Below, one piece after another: positions 1 through 8,777 of a DNA stretch of 32,417 nucleotides (position 1 is its first letter; each line of letters begins with the position of its first letter). Both the position numbers and the translations under genes were made by a program. Origin of the DNA: an uncultured Dysgonomonas sp. (GTDB lineage: Bacteria; Bacteroidota; Bacteroidia; Bacteroidales; Dysgonomonadaceae); assembly GCA_937875275.1 (NCBI GenBank), contig CALNCC010000167.1, positions 1 through 32,417 of the forward strand. Direction: 5' to 3'. The notes below the pieces were generated by a model. That model worked only from the letters and a program-made list of their open reading frames with translations. It was not told the DNA's origin and did not search any database.

Positions 1-64
1 TTTCATACTGAAACCGTTCAACCCATTGGAGTTAAAAGTTAGAATAAAGAAAGCCTTGAAATGA
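1..64 (+). CDS. C-terminus of a receiver-domain protein (partial)
   Basis: Reading from base 2 gives 20 residues, beginning FILKPFNPLELKVR and ending with a TGA at 62-64. The KPFNPLEL pattern is the conserved Lys-Pro turn and last helix of a CheY-like receiver domain. The protein ends right after that helix, so it is either a stand-alone receiver or a hybrid histidine kinase with a C-terminal receiver; no DNA-binding output domain follows. The stop codon overlaps the next ATG by four bases (ATGA), which suggests translational coupling to the priming transferase. The rest of the gene lies outside the window. The assignment rests on a short but very typical motif. Confidence 0.7.
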   Translation, partial: FILKPFNPLELKVRIKKALK

Positions 65-1242
65 AACCTTACTATCTGTATGTAGGCAATAAGGAGAACA
101 TAGCGGAACATTTTCATCAACTGCTGACCAAGACGACAGGATGTTCGCTGCATGTAACACCCAATGTGCTTTTGGTTGAAGAGAAATTAAGAGAGGCAGA
201 GCCGGAATCTCCGATAATCCTTTTTTTTGAAAAAGAATCGTTGTCAACCGACACAAATATATTACACTATCTCAGGTCTCAAAAAAGAAGTCTGTACATA
301 TTGTTGGTAACAAACCAATTGTCAGCAGACGAAAGCCGGGCATATTTCAAGTCGGGTATACAATATACAATCTCTCCAAATGCTACCGAGAGTGCTTTTT
401 CGTACATAATATCTCTCTCCGAAAATATTTTTCCTAAAATACATGTCGAAGATATTCCGGTAAAAGACACTTCATTCTATTATAAGATGCCGACAGGAAA
501 ACGGATCTTTGACATTGCATCATCTTCTTTTGCTCTCATATTACTTCTTCCCCTATTTACTCTGATTGCATTGATAATCAAAATAGAAAGCAGAGGAGTT
601 ATCATATACCGATCGAAGCGAGTGGGTACAAACTACAAGACATTTGACTTTTTCAAATTCAGATCGATGTATATCGATGCCGACAACCGGCTCAAAGAAC
701 TTCAATCATTGAATCAATATCAAAGCGTTGAGGATCAGGGGCAGCAGGAGAAAGGAAATGATGCGAACACCCTTCCTGTTGACGGTGATGTACCTACCGA
801 GGAAGTGTTGGTTGGGGATGATATTTTGGTGACAGAGAAAGAGTATATACGAAACACACATATACACAAACAGAATGCATTTGTTAAACTTGAGCATGAT
901 CCGCGAGTAACTAAAATCGGTCGTATCTTAAGAAAATACAGTTTGGATGAACTTCCTCAACTATTTAATGTTCTAAAGGGTGATATGTCTATTGTTGGCA
1001 ATCGTCCTCTACCTCTCTACGAGGCAGAACTACTGACAAATGATGAGAGCATCGAGCGTTTTGCTGCTCCGGCAGGTATAACAGGACTTTGGCAAGTAGA
1101 AAAACGTGGAGACCCCGGCAAATTGTCAGCAAGGGAAAGAGTGTTACTTGACATAAACTATGCAGAACATTATTCGATATGGATGGATATTAAAATCATA
1201 TTAAAAACGGTTACGGCATTTATACAAAAAGAAGATGTTTGA
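61..1242 (+). CDS. Priming sugar-phosphate transferase with N-terminal pseudo-receiver
   Basis: This 393-residue protein is a bacterial sugar transferase (WbaP/WcaJ/PglC-like family) that should load the first sugar phosphate onto undecaprenyl phosphate at the inner membrane, starting the repeat unit. The catalytic domain covers about residues 144-393: a hydrophobic segment at 153-174, KFRSM at 199-203, DELPQLFNVLKGDMS at 296-310, NRP at 314-316, GITGLWQV near 339-346 and a C-terminal membrane-proximal helix. Residues 1-125 look like a receiver fold without its acidic pocket or conserved Lys. Residues about 213-273 form a long polar insert inside the catalytic domain. The start overlaps the upstream receiver gene by four bases. 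Family assignment is firm; the sugar specificity cannot be read. Confidence 0.92.
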   Translation: MKPYYLYVGNKENIAEHFHQLLTKTTGCSLHVTPNVLLVEEKLREAEPESPIILFFEKESLSTDTNILHYLRSQKRSLYILLVTNQLSADESRAYFKSGIQYTISPNATESAFSYIISLSENIFPKIHVEDIPVKDTSFYYKMPTGKRIFDIASSSFALILLLPLFTLIALIIKIESRGVIIYRSKRVGTNYKTFDFFKFRSMYIDADNRLKELQSLNQYQSVEDQGQQEKGNDANTLPVDGDVPTEEVLVGDDILVTEKEYIRNTHIHKQNAFVKLEHDPRVTKIGRILRKYSLDELPQLFNVLKGDMSIVGNRPLPLYEAELLTNDESIERFAAPAGITGLWQVEKRGDPGKLSARERVLLDINYAEHYSIWMDIKIILKTVTAFIQKEDV

Positions 1243-1276
1243 TTCGATATTTATTAACAACAGATGATATTTTTAT

Positions 1277-2002
1277 ATGAAAAAGAAACTACTATTCATC
1301 CTTTATATATTTTTAGCTTCGACCATGAATGCCCAAACTGACGCTGACGTATTGGATTCTGTTGACTACGACAATCTGAAGCTGCCCCCGTTAGATGTGC
1401 TGTTCGAAAATGCTCGTAAAAGTCCGATGGTAGAATTGTATGAAGTGAAAATGGAGGAAGAATCCTCTGCCTTGAAAACAGAAGAGCGCAGCTGGTTGAA
1501 ATATTTCAAGGTAGGAGGTATGTGGCAATATGGACGAGTGGGTATCAACTCTACTTTTTCTGACGACTACACACCTTTATTTTACCAATATTCCGGAGCT
1601 AAGCAAAATTTATATAATGCAACTGCCAGCATATCAATTCCCTTAGATGACCTTTTTGACAGAGGGAACCGAATAAAGCGTCAAAAATTAAAAACAAAAG
1701 CGACAAAAGTCGAAATAGAAAAATGGCATGACGAACAGAAAATACGGATTATTGAAATTTATACACAAGTAGTAAAAGAATTGTCTGTCTTGAAAACAAA
1801 GGCTGAGACGTTATCTTTTGCAAATGCCCAATTTGAAGTTATATCCAACGATTTCGAAAATGGAAATGCAGACATCAGCAATCTGAATACGATGAAAAAG
1901 ATACAAACCGATGCATTGGAAAATTATCAAGAAACCCGATCGCAACTAAATAGGGGTATACTGCAACTTGAGATACTAAGTAAAACGAAAATCATCAAAT
2001 AA
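1277..2002 (+). CDS. Short TolC-like outer-membrane protein
   Basis: A 241-residue protein with a signal peptide (MKKKLLFILYIFLASTMNAQ, probably cut after the Ala or Gln). The body has two stretches that look like TolC-family strands (around residues 75-120, ending in an amphipathic run near 106-120) and long charged helices (about 40-75 and 130-235). It resembles one repeat of the outer-membrane efflux protein family, whose members usually have two repeats and roughly 420-480 residues. It lies between the priming transferase and the co-polymerase, so a role in polysaccharide export or in bridging the periplasm is likely. No frameshift or broken remainder was seen downstream; the next gene starts 15 bases later. 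Family call moderate, role inferred. Confidence 0.65.
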   Translation: MKKKLLFILYIFLASTMNAQTDADVLDSVDYDNLKLPPLDVLFENARKSPMVELYEVKMEEESSALKTEERSWLKYFKVGGMWQYGRVGINSTFSDDYTPLFYQYSGAKQNLYNATASISIPLDDLFDRGNRIKRQKLKTKATKVEIEKWHDEQKIRIIEIYTQVVKELSVLKTKAETLSFANAQFEVISNDFENGNADISNLNTMKKIQTDALENYQETRSQLNRGILQLEILSKTKIIK

Positions 2003-2017
2003 AAGCCCATTCCCGAT

Positions 2018-4162
2018 ATGAATATATTATTGCACATATTTCGTTTCATATACCGTATTCGTTGGTGGATCATCATCGCCCCGATAATAGTTACGGCAGT
2101 TGTTGTTTGGAAAACCCGCAATATGGAACAGACATACCATTCCGATATGACAATATATACGGGTGTGGTATCTGGTTATGGCATAGAATCCGAAGAATTC
2201 AATTCGCAAAATTGGAACATACTAAACAACACATTGCAGAATATAGTAAACATCATTACTTCAAAAGAGACATTGAAGAAAGTTGCCATCCGCCTGTATG
2301 CTCGCAATATGATACATGGCAATCTCGATAAAGATAATGAATACATCAAGGCGGAACATTATAAAGCATTACTCGCCACAACTCCAGAGGATGTTAAGAA
2401 ACTCATCGATAAGTCTTCTGAAGATAAAACCGTTCAGAACTTATTGGCATACGAAATTCCTACCCATGATAATTTCATATACGGGTTGTTTCATTACAGC
2501 TACACCGCTTTGCAGCACATAAATGTGAAAAGAATTGATAATAGCGACATTTTAGAAGTTACATATTCATCCAACGATCCGGGTATTGTTTATCAGACAT
2601 TAAAAATACTGAACGAGGTATATGTAGAAGAATATAAAACGATACAATTTGGTTCAACCAATAATGTGATTAAATATTTCGAACAAGAACTAAAAAAAGT
2701 AGGTAGGGAATTGCAACAGAAGGAGGACTCTCTGACAGCCTACAACATCGAAAATAGGGTAATAAACTATGATAAACAGACCGAAGAGGTTACATCTTTA
2801 GATCGTGAATACGAATTGCGTTATCAGGACGTTCTGATGGCTTACAATAGTGCGCAAGCAGCAATAAAACATCTCGACGAAGGGCTCAATGAAAACCAAA
2901 AAACGATTAAAAGTAACACAGAATTTCTATTCCGCCTCAAGAAGATTTCCGATCTGAGTGCTACTATATCGGAAATGAAAACATTTAATCAGGACTCGTT
3001 AAAGCAACCAACGAATGCAGTTCATAGTCTCGACGATTACAAAGACCAATTGAAGCAAGAGGAAACCGATTTCAAAAGTTTTGCAACGGAGTACAGTAAC
3101 AGAAAGTATACTAAGGATGGGTATCCGACATCCAATTTTGTTTCTCAATGGATAGATGAATTGTTGAAATTTGAAAAAGCAAATGCAGAGATCAAGGTTA
3201 TGGAAGATTTCAAGACCGAACTTGACTTGCTGTATTCACATTTTTCGCCCATTGGTTCTACAATAAAAAGACAAGAACGGGCAATCAACTTTACTGAGCA
3301 ATCTTATCTTTCCATTTTGGGGAGTTTAAATGCTGCGCGATTGCGTCTCAAAAGCCTTGAAATGAACTCTGCCTCGCTCAAAGTATTGAATCCGTCGACA
3401 TTTCCTCTCGACTCGGAACCGACTAAACGTAAAACTATTGTTGCCGGAGCGTTTTTCGGAAGCGTTGTCTTCATTTTTGGAATATTTCTTTTAATAGAAT
3501 TGCTTGACCGAACACTACGAGACCGAAATCGTACAGAAAGTATAACATCAACAAAGGTTCTATCCGCTTTCCCGCGTCCGGGTAAGCTAAGGCAACGCAT
3601 ATATGATAAAGCCTGCCGGGAGAAAGCAGCCCAGCAACTTGCTAATCAGCTATATGGGTATTTGTCGACAGACCGGGAAACGAATATTATAAATCTGTTG
3701 AGTATAGACGAACTGAGCAACAGCAACGAGGTTGCGGAAGAACTGCTGGCATATTGGAAAGATCAAGGTATCGGAGTTTCTATCGTCAGTTGTGAATCAG
3801 ATTTTAATGTATCGTCTAAAGAATTTTTGTTTGCGCAACAATTGAAAAATATTACATCTGCCCACAACGATGTAGTCATTGTGGTGCATGCTCCATTGAA
3901 AGAAACCCCTATTCCTCGTCCGCTATTAAATGAGGCTTCGATTAATCTTCTTATCGTCAGAGCCGATAAGGGATGGAAAGATAGCGACCAGATATTATTG
4001 GATGACTTGAAGAAAGTGGAAGATAAAACTCCTACATCAATTTGCCTATTCAATTCCGACAAGATTGTCGTTGAAGAATTTACCGGACTATTACCTCCAT
4101 ATAGCGTATTTCGAAAATTAGTACATCGTTACTATCAGTTAGGGTTAACTTCTGCAAAGTAA
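2018..4162 (+). CDS. Wzz-type polysaccharide co-polymerase with degenerate kinase domain
   Basis: A 714-residue inner-membrane protein. TM1 is at about residues 14-32, followed by a large periplasmic region with coiled-coil-rich helices (about 225-460), and TM2 at about 473-494. This is the layout of chain-length determinant proteins that control polysaccharide length and export. The cytoplasmic tail (about 545-714) resembles the BY-kinase/ParA-like domain: a beta strand DVVIVVHAP near 618-626 takes the Walker B place and INLLIVRADKG follows. The Walker A loop is missing, with SIDELSNSNE where GxxxxGKS is expected. There is no Tyr-rich C-terminal tail. It is therefore probably a non-catalytic co-polymerase. 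Seven bases of spacing to the polymerase gene support one transcript. Confidence 0.82.
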   Translation: MNILLHIFRFIYRIRWWIIIAPIIVTAVVVWKTRNMEQTYHSDMTIYTGVVSGYGIESEEFNSQNWNILNNTLQNIVNIITSKETLKKVAIRLYARNMIHGNLDKDNEYIKAEHYKALLATTPEDVKKLIDKSSEDKTVQNLLAYEIPTHDNFIYGLFHYSYTALQHINVKRIDNSDILEVTYSSNDPGIVYQTLKILNEVYVEEYKTIQFGSTNNVIKYFEQELKKVGRELQQKEDSLTAYNIENRVINYDKQTEEVTSLDREYELRYQDVLMAYNSAQAAIKHLDEGLNENQKTIKSNTEFLFRLKKISDLSATISEMKTFNQDSLKQPTNAVHSLDDYKDQLKQEETDFKSFATEYSNRKYTKDGYPTSNFVSQWIDELLKFEKANAEIKVMEDFKTELDLLYSHFSPIGSTIKRQERAINFTEQSYLSILGSLNAARLRLKSLEMNSASLKVLNPSTFPLDSEPTKRKTIVAGAFFGSVVFIFGIFLLIELLDRTLRDRNRTESITSTKVLSAFPRPGKLRQRIYDKACREKAAQQLANQLYGYLSTDRETNIINLLSIDELSNSNEVAEELLAYWKDQGIGVSIVSCESDFNVSSKEFLFAQQLKNITSAHNDVVIVVHAPLKETPIPRPLLNEASINLLIVRADKGWKDSDQILLDDLKKVEDKTPTSICLFNSDKIVVEEFTGLLPPYSVFRKLVHRYYQLGLTSAK

Positions 4163-4168
4163 TAAGTA

Positions 4169-5605
4169 ATGAGCGATCCTTTGCACAAAAATCCGATATC
4201 GTTCAACAAAGCGGTCATCTATACATCAATTATAGCTGGCCTCGTGTTGATGACCTTTCTGATTTGGAGATCAGGATTAGCCACAGGACTATTGTTTGCG
4301 TGTATCCCTTTTGTATGCCTCATCATCATTGCTTTCATTAAAAAACCCATTGTCGCATATCTATACTTGTATGTGGTTAATTTTCTGATTATGGGAATTG
4401 GCAGATATGTCAACTTGCCTATCCCTCCGGGAGTCATTGTTGATATCTCGATTCTAATGACATTGCTGTTCTTATTTTTCCATACATTATACGGCAGAAT
4501 AGATTGGAGACGGGCAATTCATCCTTTGTTCTTTCTTTCGCTCATATGGTTGCTATACTGCTTTGTCGAGGCCCTAAACCCCTCATCTTCTGTTGGTCAG
4601 TGGGCTACTTCTGTACGAAGTATTGCCATTTATATATTTCTATTTCCGATACTGACCTCTGTGATATGTAACCGTTACAAACACCTCAAAATATTTCTGT
4701 TGGTTTGGGCTGTACTGGTATTATTTGCTGTGTTGAAAGCCTTCGTCCAGAAATATCATGGTTTCGATTCAGCCGAACTCGCATGGTTAACTCTATCCGG
4801 AGGACATACACATCTCATCCACTCCGGCATCAGGTATTTTTCTTTCTTTACCGACGCGGCCAATTTTGGTTGTCATATGGCTTTTGCGTTTGTCGTTTTC
4901 TCTATTTCCGCAATCTATATAAAATCGACTAAGCTACGAGTCTTTTTTACGATTGTGTCCATCGCCGCGATATATGGCATGATGATATCAGGTACCCGTA
5001 CTGCCATAATTATTCCATTTGTAGGCTTCACTTGTTTTGTCCTCATTGTTCGCCAATGGAAATGGATTATTGCAGGTTGTGCAGTATTGGTAGCAACATT
5101 CATGTTTTTCAATTTCACATATATAGGGCAGGAGAATACATCAATCCGGCGTATGCGAACAGCCTTTCGCTTCCAACAAGATGCATCCTATCAGGTAAGA
5201 ATAGACAATCAGGGAAAGATGGCTCAATTTATGGGAGACTATCCTTTCGGACTTGGGCTGGGTTCATCAAAGCACGCCGAAGAAGATGGTTTACTATACA
5301 ATATTGCAACTGATAGTTCTTTGGTGTATATTTGGGTTGAGACCGGTATCGTGGGCTTGATTTTATATCTTGCTATTCTGCTATTCATCCTCATTCTCAG
5401 CATATATTATATTCTGAGAAAACTGAAGCACCCTGAACTCAAGGGAATTGTAACCGCTATCACCGCCGGATATGCGGGCATGTTGGTTGCGGGATATGCA
5501 AATGAAGTACTCCATCAGTTCCCTACCGGACCAACGATATATATATGCTTGGCTTTCATTATGATGAGCCCTTTACTTGACAAGGAACTGAGAAATGAAG
5601 GATAA
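4169..5605 (+). CDS. O-antigen ligase/polymerase-like membrane protein (Wzy/WaaL family)
   Basis: A 478-residue polytopic protein with roughly ten to twelve hydrophobic segments and one larger periplasmic loop around residues 325-385. The GTRTAII stretch (about residues 275-281) and the loop with PFGLGLGSS are typical of the Wzy_C/O-antigen ligase family. Such proteins polymerise lipid-linked repeat units or ligate a finished glycan to an acceptor in the periplasm. Sequence alone does not separate the two activities; beside a flippase and a chain-length protein, polymerase is the more likely job. Its 3' end overlaps the next glycosyltransferase by 11 bases. Confidence 0.82.
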   Translation: MSDPLHKNPISFNKAVIYTSIIAGLVLMTFLIWRSGLATGLLFACIPFVCLIIIAFIKKPIVAYLYLYVVNFLIMGIGRYVNLPIPPGVIVDISILMTLLFLFFHTLYGRIDWRRAIHPLFFLSLIWLLYCFVEALNPSSSVGQWATSVRSIAIYIFLFPILTSVICNRYKHLKIFLLVWAVLVLFAVLKAFVQKYHGFDSAELAWLTLSGGHTHLIHSGIRYFSFFTDAANFGCHMAFAFVVFSISAIYIKSTKLRVFFTIVSIAAIYGMMISGTRTAIIIPFVGFTCFVLIVRQWKWIIAGCAVLVATFMFFNFTYIGQENTSIRRMRTAFRFQQDASYQVRIDNQGKMAQFMGDYPFGLGLGSSKHAEEDGLLYNIATDSSLVYIWVETGIVGLILYLAILLFILILSIYYILRKLKHPELKGIVTAITAGYAGMLVAGYANEVLHQFPTGPTIYICLAFIMMSPLLDKELRNEG

Positions 5606-6494
5606 TATAAAACTGTCAATCATCACAGTCAACTATAACGGACTGAAGGATACCTGCGACTTTATCCGATCGGTGCAGTCGTCTGAGATTACAGTGCCTT
5701 ACGAACTGATTGTCGTAGACAATGGCTCGAAAGAAAATGAGGCTGCAATATTACAACAACAATACCCGTCAGTCAATACTATTCGCAGTCATCGGAATTT
5801 AGGCTTTGCCGGAGGAAACAATATCGGTATCAATCTCGCATCGGGTGATTACATCTATCTGCTCAACAATGACACTCTTCTACCTGCGAACGGTGGGACT
5901 CAGATTCTTTCGATAATCCGCTTTTTCGAAGATAACCCAAGGGTCGGAGCCATATCTCCTAAGATATTATACACAGACACTCCTGATCTTCTTCAATTTG
6001 CCGGTAGTACGCCTCTATCTCGATATACATTGCGAAACGAGCAGATAGGTTATCGGTTAAAAGACAATGGGTTATATGACACCCCAACCCCGACTCCTTA
6101 TATGCACGGCGCAGCAATGTTTCTGAAGCGCGAAGTTGTACTGACAGCCGGTCTGATCCCCGAATGTTATTTTCTCTACTATGAAGAATTAGATTGGTCT
6201 GTGCGTATTAGTGAAAAATTTGATCTTTACTATTTCCCCTATGCTATAATATATCATAAAGAAAGCAGTAGCATAGGACAAGACAGCCCGCTGAAAATAT
6301 ATTATCTCTATCGTAACCGACTGTTGTTTGCTCATCGCAACAGCAAAGGGATCGAACAATTATTGACGAAAGCCTATCTGACTTTTATCGCAGCTCCGTA
6401 CAATGCATTCAAATATATATTACACGGCAAATCGAAGTTGGCAATTGCCATCGTCGAGGGTGTTTATTCTTATTATACCACATCATTCAAATAA
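5595..6494 (+). CDS. GT2 glycosyltransferase (rhamnosyltransferase-like)
   Basis: A 299-residue GT-A fold enzyme. It shows SIITVNYNG near residues 8-16, VDNGS at 41-45, the NLGFAGGNN nucleotide-binding stretch near 68-76, NND at 91-93 in the DXD position, YMHGAAM around 168, and the YYEELDW acidic motif near 196-202. This pattern is typical of the WcaA/rhamnosyltransferase-type GT2 group. It should add one sugar to the lipid-linked intermediate on the cytoplasmic face. Donor and acceptor are not predictable. It overlaps the polymerase gene by 11 bases, which argues for co-translation. Confidence 0.9.
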   Translation: MKDNIKLSIITVNYNGLKDTCDFIRSVQSSEITVPYELIVVDNGSKENEAAILQQQYPSVNTIRSHRNLGFAGGNNIGINLASGDYIYLLNNDTLLPANGGTQILSIIRFFEDNPRVGAISPKILYTDTPDLLQFAGSTPLSRYTLRNEQIGYRLKDNGLYDTPTPTPYMHGAAMFLKREVVLTAGLIPECYFLYYEELDWSVRISEKFDLYYFPYAIIYHKESSSIGQDSPLKIYYLYRNRLLFAHRNSKGIEQLLTKAYLTFIAAPYNAFKYILHGKSKLAIAIVEGVYSYYTTSFK

Positions 6495-6502
6495 GCTATG
6501 TT

Positions 6503-7653
6503 ATGATGACGATATTATCCTTTTTAGACTCTGTTTGCTATCTGGTACTATTTGTTTTCATCATATACCTTTTTATATTCTCTTTGTTTTCGTTGAAAAA
6601 GAAGAAAACATATTATCCCGAAGCCAAGCTAAACCATCGCTTTATTGTCCTTTTCCCAGCTTACGAGGAAGATGCTGTGATCGTACACAATGTCAGAGAT
6701 TTTTTCAAACAAGATTACCCTCGCGACAAATATGATGTCCTCGTCATTTCTGACCACATGAAGGATTCGACGATAGACGAATTGAAAAATACAGGTGCAA
6801 AAGTCTTAGCTGTCAATTTTGTAGAGAGCACCAAGGCTGCCGCACTCAACTTCGCGATGCAAAATATGGAAGATGGTCAATACGACGTGGTTGTGATTAT
6901 GGATGCGGACAACAGAGCCGAGCAAACTTTTCTGCAATTGCTGAACAACGCTTATGATTTTGGAATAAAAGCGATGCAGACACGCCGGATTGCGAAAAAC
7001 AAAAATACAGATGTGGCACTTTTAGACGCAGCAAGCGAGGCTATCAACAACTCCATATTCCGTCAAGGACATGTCAATGCCGGATTGTCCTCGGCACTGA
7101 GTGGATCGGGCATGGCATTCGACTTTAAGTGGTTTAAACATAATATAAAAAGTGTACATACAGCCGGTGAAGACAAAGAAATAGAACTTCTGTTACTCTA
7201 CGACAATATCTATATAGACTACTTGGACTATGTGTTGGTCAGAGATGAAAAAACACAAGAGGCTGCTGCCTTTTCGCGTCAACGGCAAAGGTGGCTTTTC
7301 TCTCAATACGAGACATTGAAGATCGGGCTGAGACGACTACCTCAAGCCCTGATCAGTAGAAATATAGACTTCAATGGATACTGTTGCCTCGGATCATTAT
7401 TCTCGGCATAATACCTCCGATCATACTTCTCTGCCTTTTTGTAGAGTGGCAAGCTGCGATCAAATGGATCGGACTTTATTTCATATTTTTAGTTAGTCTC
7501 AGTTTAACTTTGCCCGACGAACTATACGATAGGCAACTGTGGAAGGCTATAAAAAAGTTGCCTTTACTTTTTGTAAAGATGTTCTTTAATTTTTTCAGAA
7601 GAAAACGAAAAGATGAGGGATTTATACATACCTTGCATAGAGAAGAGGAATGA
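6503..7653 (+). pseudogene. Membrane GT2 glycosyltransferase split by a frameshift
   Basis: The N-terminal part (6503-7411, 302 residues) has one TM segment (about 8-32), a GT2 core with DAD at 134-136, ED at 223-224 and QRQRW at 260-264, which matches the QxxRW signature of cellulose-synthase-like processive transferases. After residue NIDF the frame drifts into GYCCLG and stops at 7411. The expected C-terminal membrane part continues in frame 1 (about 7363-7653) with QWILLPRIIILGII, two hydrophobic helices and a basic tail. Joining the frames gives about 383 residues, a normal length. The shift lies within 7360-7411, most likely near 7373, and equals one missing base. No slippery heptamer is visible. 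It could be a real mutation, phase variation or a sequencing error. The joined gene overlaps the next one by ATGA. Confidence 0.75.
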
Positions 7654-8777
7654 AAATGAAGATAGCAATTGAAGCCCAACGGATATACAGACCCAACAAG
7701 CATGGAATGGACTTTGTGGCACTCGAATTGATTCGGGCTCTGCAAAGTATTGATGCTGTAAACGAGTATTATATTTTGGTAGCTGAGGGAGAGGATAAGT
7801 GCTTTGTGTCGAAGAACAACTTTCAGGTTGTAGAAATATCTTGTTCCAACTATTTGCTATGGGAACAAATAGCATTACCTCTGGCCTTGAGAAAAATTGC
7901 TCCCGACATAGTCCATTGCACATCGAATACAGCACCGCTATACTGTCCGTACCCCTTGGTCCTGACCCTGCATGATATCATCTTCCTTGAGCAAAAAATA
8001 GGTGCAAACAAATCTTTATATCAGAATTTAGGGCGGATCTATCGACGTTTTGTCGTGCCGAAAGTGGTTCGTAAAGCTGGAAAAATTATTACTGTATCAG
8101 ATTTTGAGCAGGGACAAATAAGGAAGGGGTTACCTATGTCGTCAGACAGAATAGTAACCGTATACAACGGTGTGGGGCATCAATTCCGGCTAATAGCTGA
8201 TGACGAAAAAATATGCCGTAAATATATTTCCCAAAAAGGATATATTTTCTTGTTAGGAAATACCGATCCTAAGAAAAATATATACAGAGCCTTAAGTGCT
8301 TATGCGATGTATGCTCGGCGGACAGCCAATCCCCGTCCGTTGTTAGTTGCCGATTTAAGCTCAGAGTGCCTGAATGATATGCTGAACAAGGGTAATGTGA
8401 ATGATATATCGCCATTGATACATATTACGGGTTATATAGCAAACAGCGACTTACCCATCATTTACAACGATGCTCATGTTTTCCTGTACCCGTCTCTACG
8501 CGAAAGTTTCGGACTCCCGGTACTGGAGGCGATGGCTTGCGGAACACCTGTTGTTACATCTACAACATCAGCTCTGCCTGAGATTGCCGGAGTAGGTGCA
8601 GCCCTTGTTAATCCCGAAAGCACCGAAGATATTGCCAATATGCTGATCCGCTTAGACACGGACAAGGAATACTATAACTCGTTAACCGAATATGGAATTG
8701 ACAGAGCTAAATTATTTTCGTGGGAAAGAACTGCTTCACAAATAAAACAGCACTATGATGAGATACTTAAAAGATAA
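7650..8777 (+). CDS. GT4-family glycosyltransferase
   Basis: A 375-residue GT-B enzyme. The N-terminal domain contains a DIVHCTSNTAPL stretch (about 90-101) and LTLHDI near 109-114. The C-terminal nucleotide-sugar domain has LGNTDPKKN near 207-215, a FLYPSLRESFGLPVLEAMACG block (E-x7-E type) around 277-297, and TPVV after it. It most resembles mannosyltransferase-like GT4 proteins. The start overlaps the stop of the frameshifted gene by four bases (ATGA); a second in-frame ATG sits at 7656. Translational coupling to the split gene means that the upstream frameshift could reduce its translation. Its end overlaps the next gene by 23 bases. Confidence 0.9.
   Translation: MKMKIAIEAQRIYRPNKHGMDFVALELIRALQSIDAVNEYYILVAEGEDKCFVSKNNFQVVEISCSNYLLWEQIALPLALRKIAPDIVHCTSNTAPLYCPYPLVLTLHDIIFLEQKIGANKSLYQNLGRIYRRFVVPKVVRKAGKIITVSDFEQGQIRKGLPMSSDRIVTVYNGVGHQFRLIADDEKICRKYISQKGYIFLLGNTDPKKNIYRALSAYAMYARRTANPRPLLVADLSSECLNDMLNKGNVNDISPLIHITGYIANSDLPIIYNDAHVFLYPSLRESFGLPVLEAMACGTPVVTSTTSALPEIAGVGAALVNPESTEDIANMLIRLDTDKEYYNSLTEYGIDRAKLFSWERTASQIKQHYDEILKR

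Noticed and set aside
7384..7653. Separate small membrane protein starting at TTG 7384
   Set aside because: Its sequence is the expected C-terminal membrane part of the preceding glycosyltransferase, and the open frame runs upstream of the TTG; better explained by a frameshift.
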